Part shown: positions 24,360-36,079 of the stretch, piece after piece | How the letters are laid out: the number at the start of each line of letters is the position of its first letter | Numbering within the stretch: the stretch's first letter is position 1 | Source: Flammula alnicola | Lineage: Eukaryota > Basidiomycota > Agaricomycetes > Agaricales > Strophariaceae | DNA: 64,000 nt | Direction: 5' to 3' | NCBI GenBank assembly: GCA_015499995.1 | Contig: JADNRV010000098.1 | Span: 144,071 to 208,070 of the forward strand | Made by a program: the position numbers and the translations under genes | The notes under the pieces: model-generated | Database searches by the model: none | What the model saw: the letters and a program-made list of their open reading frames with translations, nothing else | Told to the model about the DNA's origin: nothing

Positions 24360-25850
24360 AACTACTCCTCTCTCCGACATGGAGGAGTCATTTCCGGCGA
24401 CCACCCGACGAAATACAACAGTGCTGATCCGATTCGCTTATGGATCATCCAACTAGGTAAGTAAGCAATATATCCAAACTCTAACCACTTCTTGACTCAT
24501 CATTAGCCCTAGTGGTTATTGTAGGCATGACCCAGTTTTTATCGCTGTTTCTTTCCCCCATTCGACAACCTTGAGTCGTAGCAGAGGTCATGGAGGGGTT
24601 ATCCTTGGCCTAAGTATCATGAGGCGCATCCCAGGCTTCAAGAACGCTATTTTCCCCCCTGAGAGCATTCCTCTGCTTACAGCGACAAGCACCATCGGTC
24701 TCATCCTCTTCCTCTTCTTGATGGCACTAGAAATCGATATTCGCCTTCTGAAAAGGAACGTCGTGGCGTCGGCTTCAGTCTCCATTGCTGGACTTGACAA
24801 TTCCTCTTGGTATGGGCGCTGCATTAGAATAACAGCTTTCCCAGTATTGTTTGCGGAGCTCAAGCTTCTAGACATGGAAGTTGGACTGATCGTCCTTTCA
24901 GCTGGTATTGGAAACGATGTTATAGGATAGGTTTTGTTGGCGCTCACTGTCGCTCTCGTCAATGCCTCCTCCGGACTTACTGCGCTCTACGTCCTTTTGG
25001 CCACTGCAGGGTACACAGTCTTGCTCTTTTATCCTGGACGATAGACTTTCCGCTGGCTCGCCAAACGTACAGGTAGCCTGGTACAGGGCTCACCTAACCC
25101 TCTCACGATGACAGTTACTTTGCTTGTTGTATTTGCCTCGGCATTCTTCACCGATATCATTGGTGTCCATGCTATTTTCGGTGAGCCCTTTCTATTTCTT
25201 TTGATATAACGAAGCCCTATGATATAACGAAGCCCTAACGCAGACACGATGTAGGTGGTTTCTTAGCCGAATGTGTCCCTCATGAGAGAGAACGAGTTTG
25301 CAATTTCCATAATCGGAAAGGTTGAAGACTTGGTGTCCATTCTGTTCCTTCCCATTGTACGTTGTTCTATCATTCCTTGGATAATTATTGAATACCGAGA
25401 CTTTCAATACAGTATTTCACTTTATCCGGGTTAAACACATATCTCAGTTTGCTCGAGATAGGCATTACTTGGGGTATAATATCCTCATCTGCCCGGTTGC
25501 CTTTACCTCTGAGTTTGTGGCCTGCGGCTTAGCTGCTCACTTCAATGGCTTTAACTGGAGAGAAGCAGGTTCCATTGGCTCGCTCATGGGTTGCAAAGGA
25601 TGGTTGTCAAGTTTCGCCTTTTTCGCTTCTGGTCTCGTCTAATTCTCAGCAGTCTAGTTGAAATTATTGTCCTGAACATTGGTCTGAAAGGCCGAAATCC
25701 TTACCCTCGTGTCTTCTCTATGTTTGTTGTGCACGCCATGGTACTTATTTTCATGACGACTCCCCTTGTTAAGTTGTTATCATGCTCTATCCTTCCAAAT
25801 ACCGAGTTCACCACATCAGCTATAAGACTGCAGATATTGGCCTGAATGAA
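24360..25850 (+). pseudogene. KHA1: KHA1-type K+/H+ antiporter (CPA2 family) pseudogene
   Basis: Segments in order match the fungal KHA1/CPA2 exchanger: HPTKYNSADPIRLWIIQL, LVVIVGMTQFLSLFLSPIRQP, GGVILGLSIMRRIPGFKNAI, TIGLILFLFLMALEIDIRLL, ITAFPVL...ELKLLD, VLLALTVALVNASSGL, FTDIIGVHAIFGGFLAE and FTLSGLNTYLSLLEIG. Introns are still visible, e.g. donor GTAAGT at about 24,457. The gene is dead: in-frame stops at 24,572-24,574 (TGA where Arg is expected after RQP), 24,928-24,930 (TAG) and 25,042-25,044 (TAG), a frameshift at about 24,593, and loss of about 40 residues of membrane sequence after SVSIAGL. The living family transports K+ or Na+ against H+ in endomembranes. Confidence 0.88.
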
Positions 25851-27418
25851 CATTAATTTTACTTGAATCGGAAATAGAGTCATGGTTACATTCAGGCCAT
25901 ACGTATACCGGAAATGTAACCGTCGGTTTTATTTCGATCCATTTAGGTTATTAATAATGTCCACGTTTTATAGCCCTCGGTTCGTTCAATAGCGTTTACA
26001 TTGTCAGGACGTCGATAGAAATTATATGTCTCTTAAGAAAAGGTGATAAGAGTTGGGTGTTGTCATTCCACCTCGTTTAGCGGCATACTTTCTACAAACT
26101 CCAACTTTTCGGGAGAATTTTCCATCTTACAAAAGGTTGGATTTTGCAACTTGTTTTGTTGTTATCCAAAATTAGCACATTTTTTTATCCACCAAGTGAC
26201 GCTTTGCATTGATTTTGCCTCACAGATTTACAAGAGCATCGCATAAGTAGCACGTGAAGTGTGGCGCACGTATGTGATTTTGCAGTTCCGACACGGTTCG
26301 CCTTAGTTCTCGGAGGTTGGTAAAAATCTGAATACCCGTATACCCGTCTACTCGTTTATACACTGTCATATTTTTATTCCTGCCAATATCAAAATAGCTT
26401 TTTTCGTTGTACAAGTGAAAAAGCTTAAAAAGCTCAAGTAACAAGTCAAAAAAGCCAGTACTTTCGAAAAAGCGGCTATTGCTCAGATCTCTCAAATGAA
26501 ATAACAAGTCAAAAAAGCTACAGAAAGCTACGAAAGCGAAGAAAGCTACTACGGAATTATATACAGGCTTTAAGTCACTATATGTATGAAATTATATCGA
26601 GATCAGCACGAATTATGCGGACTACACATTATTACTGTGCATGGTGTGGAGCAGCGACATCATACGGGAGATACTTGTTCCACATCGGCCACATCCTTGC
26701 CACCCTGTCGTTCTTGTTGTTTTCGTCGCGTTTGTTATTGTCAGTGACGACAGCGCGACGGCAGACATGCTGTCGTCCTGGATGCATACAGCACGGCATT
26801 CTCCTAGCTTTGTGGTAACGAGTGGTGCTGTCGTTGTCGTTGTCGACGGGGACAAGTGGTGCAGAGAGGTGGACGTCGTAGGAGGAGGTGGCAGTTAGTG
26901 TGGACGCGGAGCTGATGTTCGATCATACAATTGGTCCTGCGCATATCAGCAACTATATATCGATCAACCATTTCTAGGTTTCTTCGCCATTCGGTATTTA
27001 TCTGCCAGTATTTTAATACGTACATAGCTTCTGAACTTTCACTTTGACTTGTGAACGCCGCAATAAGCTGAAAGTGAAAAAGTATAATTGTAAGATTGCT
27101 GATGTATATTGCACTCGACGCGCGATATTTGACGGATCCGAAATAGTCAAGCGCAGCAGCGCTGGGATCTGACCGGTGACCCTCCATTGAACGTTGAACG
27201 TTGAACGTTGAACCCTGGGTTCGCGGAGATCGAAATCACACGGCTGAGCATGTGCGACGGCAGCCCAATGGAAAGGCTGTGTACTGCGGAAAACAAGATT
27301 TCCTTTTTTGGGAGAGCATGTGCTCTCCCCGAAATCCCTGCGAAAGTTCCACTTTCCCAACTTACTTATAAGCGGATGGACCTCGAGCGCTTTCCCTCCA
27401 TATCCCTATACTAGCGAC
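25851..27418. other. AT-rich intergenic region with a short tandem repeat
   Basis: No supported gene. 25,900-26,580 is strongly AT-rich with repeated AAAAAGC motifs near 26,395-26,545. The sequence nearest 27,418 is the stomatin promoter. Confidence 0.4.
27187..27213. repeat. Tandem repeat (TTGAACG)n
   Basis: Three perfect TTGAACG units followed by TTGAAC. Short microsatellite about 205 bp upstream of the stomatin start. Confidence 0.85.
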
Positions 27419-28855
27419 ATGTCCTACGCAAATGGTGACGATAGCAAAGCTCGAGCCCACTCACCTTCAGAGGGCAATGTTGTTGACCATAACGCCGCAG
27501 GGGGTGAGTTTGTTGCCAACGAATTGGAAATTACAAATCTAATATGCTGTTTCGCGAAAGTCACAGAGGACGTTCCAGCGAGGAAGCATATTGCCGATAC
27601 TAGTACCATGATTCATGTTCAACCTTTGAAGCGCAGCGAGATGCAGGTTTGTTTTGCATGATTCACTGCATTTCTGAACCTTCTCATGCCGTGGTTTTAG
27701 CCTTCTTATGCTCAGGATCTTGGAACTGTTGAGGTTACGCACGGTGTATACGGTTCTCTTTTGCAAGGCTTGGGCTCCATCGTTGGCTTCTGTGGAGCCT
27801 TCCCCTGTTGCCCATTCCCCAACCCATTCCGCAATGTTCAGCAAGGTATCTGCTTGCTTTGATGTTTGGTAGGCCTCGAACTGACATGACGTTTCTTCTA
27901 GGCTCTGTTGGTCTGGTCTCACGCTTTGGACAATTCTACAAGTCGGTCGACCCAGGATTGGTTCAAGTTAACGTGTGCACAGAGTCGCTCCGCGTTGTCG
28001 ATGTCAAGATTCAGATCAGTCCCATTGGAAGGCAGATGGTCATGTAAGTAGCTGTTCAATCCCACTCCTTTCTCCCTAATCATAAATATCTCAACCGCAG
28101 CACCCGGGATAACGTCAATGTCGAAATGTACGTAGAGAAAAGGCTCTAATTTTGCCATTTGTCTCACGCTATTTTTATTTTTTCTTAGCGACTCAGTCAT
28201 CTATTTCCAGATTTGCAACCCCTACCGAGCAGCTTTCGGGATTACTGACCTGCGTCAGGCTCTCATTGAGCGTGCCCAGACCACTTTGCGGCACGTTGTG
28301 GGTGCACGTGCGGTGCAGAGCGTGATTGCGGAGCGTGAGGCCATCGCATTCGAGATTGCTGAAATCGTCGGCGACGTCGCGGACAAGTGGGGTGTCGCCA
28401 TTGAGGGCATTCTCATCAAGGATATTATCTTCAGCGCCGAGGTCTCCGCGTCGCTATCCTCTGCTGCTCAGCAGAAGAGGATCGGAGAGTCCAAGGTTAT
28501 TGCTGCCCGTGCAGAGGTCGACTCTGCAAGGTTGATGAGGCAAGCTGCCGACATCTTGGCTTCTCCTGCAGCCATGCAGATCAGGCAGTTGGAAGCTTGT
28601 GAGTTATCATTTTTCTTTATTTGCTCACAACAGAGAACTGACTGTCAATTAGTGCAACAAATGGCCAAGTCTGCCAACAGCAAGGTTGTATTTGTGCCTA
28701 TGCAACTGCAGAGCGATGTCAGCGGTCAACTCGCCGGCGCTTCTGGTTCTGGTTCTGGATACAATGCTATGTTGCAGAACGAAGCTACCGCAGATTCGAG
28801 CACTCTGGGAGCTGCTGGCCGCATCGGGATTCTGAACAGCGTCGCAGATGTGTAA
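27419..28855 (+). CDS. Stomatin-like protein (SPFH/band 7 family)
   Basis: About six exons from ATG 27,419 to the stop at 28,855. The N-terminal 60-70 residues are hydrophilic. Then comes the family signature CCPFPNPFRNVQQ (membrane-proximal Cys-rich hairpin end), GSVGLVSRFGQFYKSVDPGL, the band-7 core TRDNVNVEIDSVIYFQICNP and YRAAFGITDLRQALIERAQT, and the coiled-coil AQQKRIGESKVIAARAEVDS. The C-terminus has VVFVPMQLQSD and a Gly/Ser-rich tail. Stomatins form membrane-bound ring-like oligomers that organise lipid domains and regulate channels; fungal members are found in plasma or mitochondrial membranes. No in-frame stop or frameshift interrupts the assembled exons. Confidence 0.9.
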
Positions 28856-29589
28856 ACATTTCCATTCTCATGTCACCTTACGACTCCTATTCCCCTGTCT
28901 GCAGCTATATACCACTCACCTTTAATTAGGTTTGCTTCTCTTTTGTTCTTTATGACCGCGATGCTATCCTCGTTTCCATGGAATATTGCCCTTGCTGGCA
29001 TTTTCTTTTGATGTTAGTTGTATCATCATGTATGATATATTGTACGTTTTACGTTGTCAATGTTCAATGAGTATCATTTGCTTGCTCTGTTTGGACCATT
29101 GAATTTTAAGGGATCCTCGGGCTTTCTGGGGCAAGGGAGATGCGAGGTCAGCGAGGATCAACTTCCGTCGCAGCATGTATCTATTTGATGATTAACGAGT
29201 TGCTACTTAAGATGCGGAAAAATATAAATGGCAGAATAGTCAAGGAATCGGTGCGCGGAATTGGTAACAATTACTTACATAAAGTGCTCGACGCCCCAGA
29301 GTTTGTTCCAGATCAGGATAGCAAAGTCGCATCGACATAAGCATTTTTATGTCGAGCGGTTTGTCTAGATCATGTAAAGGCTTGTAAAGGAGTAATAACA
29401 AAGAGAGACTGAGTATACACAAGTACTAGATCTATCCTAGATCGCAAGTTTAAGTTATGTAATAAAGTTAGGCGCGCGACGCGTCTTCAGGTCACGTGCT
29501 ATCGTTCTCTAGGCACTGGTTGAACTCGTGTTTTGTAACTTGCTGTTGTCAAGTGCCTTTTCGTCCAGCTCGACACTTGCTTGATACCC
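28856..29589. other. Intergenic, no gene seen
   Basis: 3' flank of stomatin and promoter region of the EVE-domain gene. The one modest frame (29,140-29,340) has no recognisable feature. Confidence 0.35.
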
Positions 29590-30953
29590 ATGTCGTCAAG
29601 TACAACCAGATATTGGCTTCTGAAAGCAGAGCCAGATTCGCGTATCGTCAAAGGAAAGGATGTTAAAGTGAGTCCCAGCAACCCGTGCATAGCCCAAGCC
29701 TTCAAAGTCGCGTAATTGTGACGGCCAAGTCTTGCTTGCCCTCCGAACGACGTCGGTATTCATTGTCTTTTCAAATCAGTTTAGTGTCGAGGACTTTGAA
29801 TGCGTCGGAACATCGCCATGGGAAGGTGTAAGGAACTATGAGGCGCGGAACTTGATGAAGGAGATGAAGAAAGGAGAAATGGTCAGAACACATTCGTCTC
29901 CTCAGCGACCCAATCAATCGATCTCTGTCTCTTTTATAGGCTCTTTTCTACCATTCAAACTGTAAAATACCAGGTAGGAAACGGCAGCATCTAGGCCTAT
30001 GACAATGTCAATTAAACTTCATTTCCACAGGCATTGCTGCGTTTGCAGAGGTAAAGGATCAGTCATGCGCTTTAATTTGAATCTTATACGCGCACTACCA
30101 AAGGTGTCTAAAGCAGCCTATCCAGATTGTGAGGACACTTATATTTATTTTACAATTGTTGTGTTGAATTCTCAGCGTGCAGATACTGCATGGGACGCGT
30201 AGGTGGGCAGTTTACTGAACTGGACAGGCGTCTGATGTCTCTTTTTAAAGGTCACATCCTTATTACGACCCAGTACTGAATTTTATTCTCCCATAAGAGC
30301 CTCAATAACCAGATAAACACAGAAGTCGAAGTCAGAAGATCCGAGATGGTTCATGGTGGACCTGACTTTCAAGTCGCGCGCTCCCAACTTCGTTCCTCTC
30401 GTCCTATTACGCACAATTGCCTCTCTCTCGCCTTCGCACATCCCTAGCGAAATTGCGTATCTTGGCGAAGATGGTGTCAATGCTATTAAAGGTACTCGTA
30501 TATATCGCGCCCTTTATGATTCGGTGTAGTATTGATATTCATACCTTGCAACAACTCTGAATTGTAGGCATGGATCTAGTGGCACGAGGACGACTTAGCG
30601 TTCAACGCGTTGAAGAGGTTGCTTGGAAAGCCATCGGACAACTGGCGGAGAAAGGGGGCTGGGAAGAGATGGTCACGACGCTTAAGAAGAAGGCCAAGGG
30701 CAAAGAAGCTGATGCAGAGGACGGCGCTTTGGACGTCAAACCGAGTGCTGCGAGAAAGAGGAAGGTATCCAGATCCAAGAAGAAGGCCCAGGAAGGGGGG
30801 GAAGAAGACGAGGAGGAAAGCACAGAACAACACGTCAAGTCGAAGAAACCGAGCGGCAAAACTGCTATAACCAAACGGAAACGTGATGTTGAAGGGCTAG
30901 AAGAAACTGGAGGAAGGGATGGACTTCGACGCTCTACTAGGGCGAGAAAGTGA
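29590..30953 (+). CDS. THYN1: EVE-domain protein, thymocyte nuclear protein 1 (THYN1) family
   Basis: Many small exons starting at ATG 29,590. The EVE domain runs in order: RYWLLKAEPDSRIVKGKDVK, FSVEDFECVGTSPWEGVRNY, EARNLMKEMKKGE, LFYHSNCKIPGIAAFAEVSK, AAYPDYTAWDA, HPYYDP, WFMVDLTFKSRAPNFVPL, AYLGEDGVNAIK and GMDLVARGRLSVQ. EVE domains are PUA-like folds that recognise modified cytosines or RNA; THYN1 is nuclear. A final exon (30,569-30,953) adds an unusually long Lys/Arg/Glu-rich tail (ARKRKVSRSKKKAQ, ITKRKRD, LRRSTRARK), which should direct nuclear import and bind nucleic acid. No frame break was found, but the small middle exons are approximate. Confidence 0.88.
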
Positions 30954-31991
30954 TTCCCAGCATATTTATACCTCATCTTTCTATCACTGCCTGTGTTTCA
31001 AGTACAATTCTAATATAATGTACATATATAATCGTAAAATATTCATTTCATTCGTCATTGGCTGTCATACAGCGTCAACAGGCAATGAAAAAATGACTCA
31101 AGCGGTCATAGATATGGTAATTTTTTCCCTATGAAGCCCGTTTAACCAGGATCGGCAAGGCTGCGAAGAGATGAATTGTGTACCTTTGTGTACTATGCTG
31201 GGTACAGCGATCCCAGAGGACGTTGTCAAGATCCAGCTCTTGCTCCTTCTTGGTCTTACATAAGAGATACAGTAGGCACCTTGGTGATCTTGGCAATACC
31301 TATTCCACAACCCGGAAGCGCGCTCGAAATTTTGAAAGACTAAGGAACGCCAGAGCAAGGCGATCGTCCGGCCCACCGAGGAAAGGAAAGAGCAGGAGCT
31401 GCGTGCCGATAACGCCTGTGGCCAGAACAGTCAAACCACGATAAACAAATAGGATCTGAGAGTTGTCGGAATAGACAACAGTTTCTTTTTGGTGTTAAAT
31501 TGTAGTCCTTTGGAACGGCCGTTCAATTGCGTGGCCCAACTCGTCGTTCTTTGGTTACTGGTATCTTCTTCCAGAGAAGGGGAGGTAACACCTCTTGACG
31601 ACCATCTACGATGATGCGGCAGCCTTGGTGGACACAAAGTTGGCATTTGCATCAGGAAATTGGGCTAGGCGACTCAGTCAACCTGCCTGAGTTGTCGAGG
31701 CCGAAGCACTGTCCGACTGCCTATCGACTGCAGACTCGACGTACATAGGAGTTGTTGAAAGCGCTGTAGACTGAAATAACGGGACCATTGCAGACAAAAG
31801 GCTCAGCTTATCAGCCTATAGAGGATCATCGGAGTCAGTCTTGCTAGCTTGACTCTTCAACATAAAATAAAATAAAAATTATTCTGTATTTTATTCTGTT
31901 TATTCGAATTATTGTATTATTTCGCTCGTCCATTCAAGAGCAGCTCGTCGACAAGGACGGTGGTCTCCTACGCAACTTTTACGCATCGAGA
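30954..31991. other. Intergenic with a weak minus-strand coding-like stretch
   Basis: At about 31,456-31,299 on the minus strand a frame preceded by a possible acceptor reads VYRGLTVLATGVIGTQLLLF and GGPDDRLALAFLSLSKFRAR, which looks like a membrane protein. The following frame hits stops and no start was found. It may be a small missed gene or a relic. Confidence 0.3.
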
Positions 31992-34504
31992 ATGAGTATC
32001 CATGTTGGTATCTTAACTGGTGACCTACTCAACAGATTCTTGGGATCCAGTCCAACGATTCTGATCTCTACGCAGTGAGCGACACCGCGTTTGCCAACCC
32101 AAGCGCCGACAAATCTGGGCCCGCAATAAAAGAAATCATCGGTCTACACACTTCATGTCAGGTCAACGAGGAGCACTGCCAAATTGTTCCAGATGATGCC
32201 CAGAAGATCGCAAGCGTGGTTCAGGAATTGTGCGGATCTGGCTCCGTGGATTGGTTAATCTCGACTGGTGGAACGGGATTTGGGGTCAGAGATGTTACAC
32301 CTGAAGTCTGTCACTTTCCCTGTTCACGACTTCGAATATGACTAAATACGCGTTCTCAAGGCCATAGCACCGCTCATTGAACGTCCGGCGCCAGGACTTG
32401 TTCATTTAATGCTGTCCTCGTCCCTCAAACACACACCTTTGGCTGCCCTCTCTCGACCTGTAGCAGGTACCTTCAAGGATACGTTGATAACCACTCTACC
32501 AGGAAGTGTCAAAGCTGTGAAAGAAAATCTTGATGCGCTGTTTCAGGCTGGTGTAGTAGAGCATGCCATTGAGCTCATTAGAGGAGGATCTGGTCAACAG
32601 GTTCATAGCCAACTTGCCGCGAACGACACCCTTACCTCCGATGCCACCAAGTCAGACCCTCATCGTCATCATCACCACCACCACGGAGAACATAGTACAC
32701 CTAAGCCTCGCTCTGAAGTTGCTTTATCTCATGATCCGTCTGCTCCTGGTGCGTGTGTCAATTCAATACTGTCTACGTCGTCTGATCAGTCTCTTTTAGT
32801 TTCTGCTCGACATAGAAAGTCACAATTCCCGCAGATTTCTCTCGAGAACGCACTGGGTATATTGAAAGGAAATATCCAGCGACTCCCTGTTCAAACGCTA
32901 GAAGTTCGTTAAAATACTTTATTCATCGCTGTCGAGATTTACCAATATCGACTGATATGTAGGTTGGCCACAAATTGGGAGGTTATGTCCTCGCAGAAGA
33001 TGTGTTTGCACCACAGGATGTACCGCCCACATCCACCACAAGTGTCGACGGATATGCATTGCGATGTAAGTATTTTGTATCAGTCGCCCTTGTCGCCTCT
33101 CAAACATTGTTCTCTAGCTCTTGATCCTCCTGGAATATACAACGTCCTCACTGCACAGACACATTCGCTTTCTTCGCCTCTTCCAGAAGGATCTATTTAT
33201 CGCATTAACACCGGTGGACCCCTTCCTGTTGGAGCGGACACTGTTATCATGGTGGAAGACACGGAACTGGTATCAACATTTGAGGAGAATCTGGGTCTTG
33301 CACTAGAGGAGAAAGAAGTCAAGACCCTCGTTCAGATACCTCCTGGAGAGAACGTGCGTGCGCCGGGGTCAGATGTGAGAAAAGGAGAATTGGTAATGCG
33401 TTCTGGAGACAGAGTAACGCAAGGAGGAGGCGAAGTGGGCACATTGGCTTTTGTTGGTCGGAAAGAAGTTTGTATTGCCTTCTATTAATCCGGACTGGCC
33501 ATGCTCATCTCCTTATAAATTTAGGTTAAGGTTTATAAGAAACCCGTGGTTGCTATTTTGAGTACAGGAAACGAGATCGTGGATATACACAAGACCTTGA
33601 CCGACGAGTCTTCACATGACGGATGGGGTGGCATATATGACACGAATCGACCATCGTTGCAGACGGTATTGGAGAGCATGGGATATGAAGTTGTGGATTT
33701 GGGAATTGTACCTGACGAGTAAGTGTTCGGAAGACATTTCATTCTTGGCTCTGCTGATGATTGGATTTATCCTCCACTAGCATCTCCGCTCACATAGACG
33801 CACTGAAGAAAGGACTACAGAGCGCAGACCTTATCCTCACGACAGGCGGAACGTCAATGGGCCCCACAGACCTTCTAAAACCTGTTATCGAGCGTTACCT
33901 GGATGGAGTTGTTCATTTTGGCAGAGTCAGCGTCAAGCCAGGCAAACCGACCACTTTCGCTAGCGTTCCTTTCGTAGAAGGAGATCAAACTACCTGGAAA
34001 CCTATTTTTGCACTTCCCGGAAATCCGGCGTCTGCGCTGGTCACCTTCTATATATTCGTTATCCCAGCGTTAAGGAGGATGGGAGGATGGCCCGAGAGGA
34101 TGTGTGAATTGCCGAGAGTCATGGTCCAGGTTCGTTTCTCTCTTCGCCGCAACCCATTGGGAGTACTCATCAAAATATTTATCTAGATACAAAATCCAAT
34201 ACCACTGGATCCTCGTGTCGAATTCCATCGTGTCATCATCAGAAGTTCTGTCAAATCTAGCTCCAGCCCAAACACCGAAACAACAACTTCGCCAGATGGG
34301 AGTGGCGTGGTGTTGAAAGCCTATAGCACAGGAGGCCAAAGATCAAGTCGTGCTGCGAGCTTATGTGAAGCTAATGGGCTCGTGGTGCTTCCACCCCTTC
34401 CTACTGCGGGTCATGAGGTGGCTGCTGCATCGAGAAAAACAGGCCTCGAAATGGGAGAGTATGCACAGGCTGTTGTCATTGGAGAGATCGAGATGGAGTG
34501 GTAA
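31992..34504 (+). CDS. cnxE: Gephyrin-type molybdenum cofactor biosynthesis fusion (MogA-MoeA)
   Basis: About eight exons from ATG 31,992 to the stop at 34,504. The N-terminal MogA-like molybdopterin adenylyltransferase domain has SIHVGILTVSDTAF and LISTGGTGFGVRDVTPE, then HLMLSSSLKHTPLAALSRPV and TLPGSVKAVKENLDAL. A linker with a run of six His (RHHHHHHGEHS) leads to the MoeA-like molybdotransferase: GGYVLAEDVFAPQDVPP, the TSVDGYALR motif, INTGGPLPVGADTVIMVEDT, IPPGENVRAPGSDVRKGE, VVAILSTGNEIVD, ILTTGGTSMGPTDLLKPVIE and FALPGNPASALVTF. Together the two domains adenylylate molybdopterin and insert molybdate. The order (Mog then Moe) matches A. nidulans CnxE and gephyrin. It appears intact. 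Confidence 0.94.
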
Positions 34505-34668
34505 TCTTCATTTTTTTTCAAATTTAAAGCGGAATATATTTTAGGATCTTCTCGTGCGCAGCAGCTGTATTTCAATGTACCACTAACAATAGCGACCTTC
34601 GAATTGTGAATTAAGCTTGAAGTAAAAAAATAAGTAAGGTCAGATGTACACATGGGCGGCATAGTTTA

Positions 34669-34830
34669 CACGGCGGACATTCAACTGTCAAGTCGGCCGA
34701 CCGGTTGTCCTGTTAAGTCATACAGAGGTTACCGGCAAGTCATACCTGTCATGACACAGGTTGACTTGCCGGTCACAGTGGCCGATGTCACGCTCTTTCT
34801 TTTCTTCAATGTTCTCGCCTCATATTCTGC
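34669..34830 (+). repeat. Left terminal inverted repeat
   Basis: Near-identical inverted partner at 39,791-39,953. It contains an internal hairpin (arms CCGGCAAGTCA and TGACTTGCCGG, about 34,735-34,777, with an inner CCTGT/ACAGG pair) and the palindrome GTCGGCCGAC. Confidence 0.9.
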
Positions 34831-35142
34831 TGCTCAGACTGCTATTGCAAAATTGAGGCACGTTCTACCCGCCAGCGGTGCGTTTCTGATCTGGTAAGTA
34901 CTCTTAATTTTCCATCTCTTTTAAACGGGTATCGTTGAATGCTTATTTGTTCAAACTCTAGCGCACCCGTCCACGAATCCGACAATCACTTAACTGCGCG
35001 CGTCTTCGAAGGGGTAGGCGACGGCGCTTATGTAGGCGGTGTACACTTATATCTCGACGACCGCGATCCTACGTTCGAAGCAAAACAAGAACTCGATGAA
35101 GGCGACGTCAAGTTTAGTAAACGTTACAATAAATGTCAATAA
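34795..35142 (+). CDS. Small spliced open frame of unknown function inside the element
   Basis: A frame running out of the left terminal repeat (AAQTAIAKLRHVLPASGAFL) splices through a clean intron (GTAAGT at about 34,897 to CTCTAG at about 34,961) into an exon reading APVHESDNHLTARVFEGVGD and YVGGVHLYLDDRDPTFEAKQ, stopping at 35,142. The start is unclear: in-frame ATG 34,652 lies outside the element. I do not recognise the product. It could be an element-encoded accessory protein or a captured gene piece. Confidence 0.35.
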
Positions 35143-35349
35143 TCTATTATAACAATTGAAAGTGGTGTCTTGGCATTTCCCACGGGGGATATGTGGGCGT
35201 TCTCATTGGCTGCAGCTGGGCCCACTGGCGTCGGGCAAACCAAGTGTCCAGGTGCGGGCGCGGCGAAGCCGGGCCAAGCGGCTAGTTGGAATTCAAAAAT
35301 GTTTTCCGTCGAGCGTTTGCGTTCTGACATTTCAAATCAGGAAAACGTC

Positions 35350-35530
35350 CAGTTGGTCTTTGGCGTCTTCGTCTTTAAGAATACATCTTTCTTCTCTCAG
35401 AAATATTTGTCTTTGATATGTCTTTGGTGCATCTCTGTCTTTGGGAGACAATCTTTGTCTCTGTGAATTGTGTCTTTGTGTCTTTGGATGTCTTTAGACC
35501 AAGCAACGGTCTTAGGTGTCTTTCGATCTA
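35350..35530 (+). repeat. Subterminal GTCTTT repeat cluster, left side
   Basis: About nine copies of GTCTTT, mostly as TGTCTTTG, within about 180 bp. Matched by a similar cluster near the right end. Possible transposase-binding array. Confidence 0.7.
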
Positions 35531-36079
35531 TACAGCCTATATGAGTCAATACCTCCTGGCCTCTTGACAGTCGAGCCTCATCAGAATAAGTACTGACATG
35601 CTTGGCTTTACAACAACAAATTTTACACGTCATTGTAGAACCTTCGAGATAGCATGTATTAATTTTCATTTGTAGAGAATACAGAAGCTATGATAGGGTG
35701 TGGACCACAAGTAGTGTCATCTTCATCCTAATATCCTAACATGAGTGCCGCAGTCGTGGGCAGCTACCTGGCTATGTGCAGTGGGTGCGTTCTCTCGATG
35801 TGGAGTGAGCTGCCTTCATAATGCTCGAGTCACATGGAAGCTGAGGTTGTGAAAGCGAAATCAGTAGGGAATTTATGTGGTCCAGCATACTTAATTTATC
35901 GGCGATGCAGAAGGTATGAGGATGTTGTTCATCGAAGTCGAGGATGAGGAGAGAGTGACAGCAGTGGAATTGAATTTGTGTGTCAAGTTCGTTCAAACTC
36001 CGATGCACGTGACTCCGTTGATATGGCTGAACTCGAATTCGGAACTCCGACTTATTCCGTTCTCCCCCAACTCGAGGAC

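Noticed and set aside
30576..30976. Antisense frames rich in Leu, Ser and Phe
   Set aside because: Shadows of the Lys/Glu-rich tail of the EVE-domain gene.
35350..35530. CRISPR-like repeat array
   Set aside because: Hexamers without regular spacers in a eukaryotic genome; better explained as subterminal transposon repeats.
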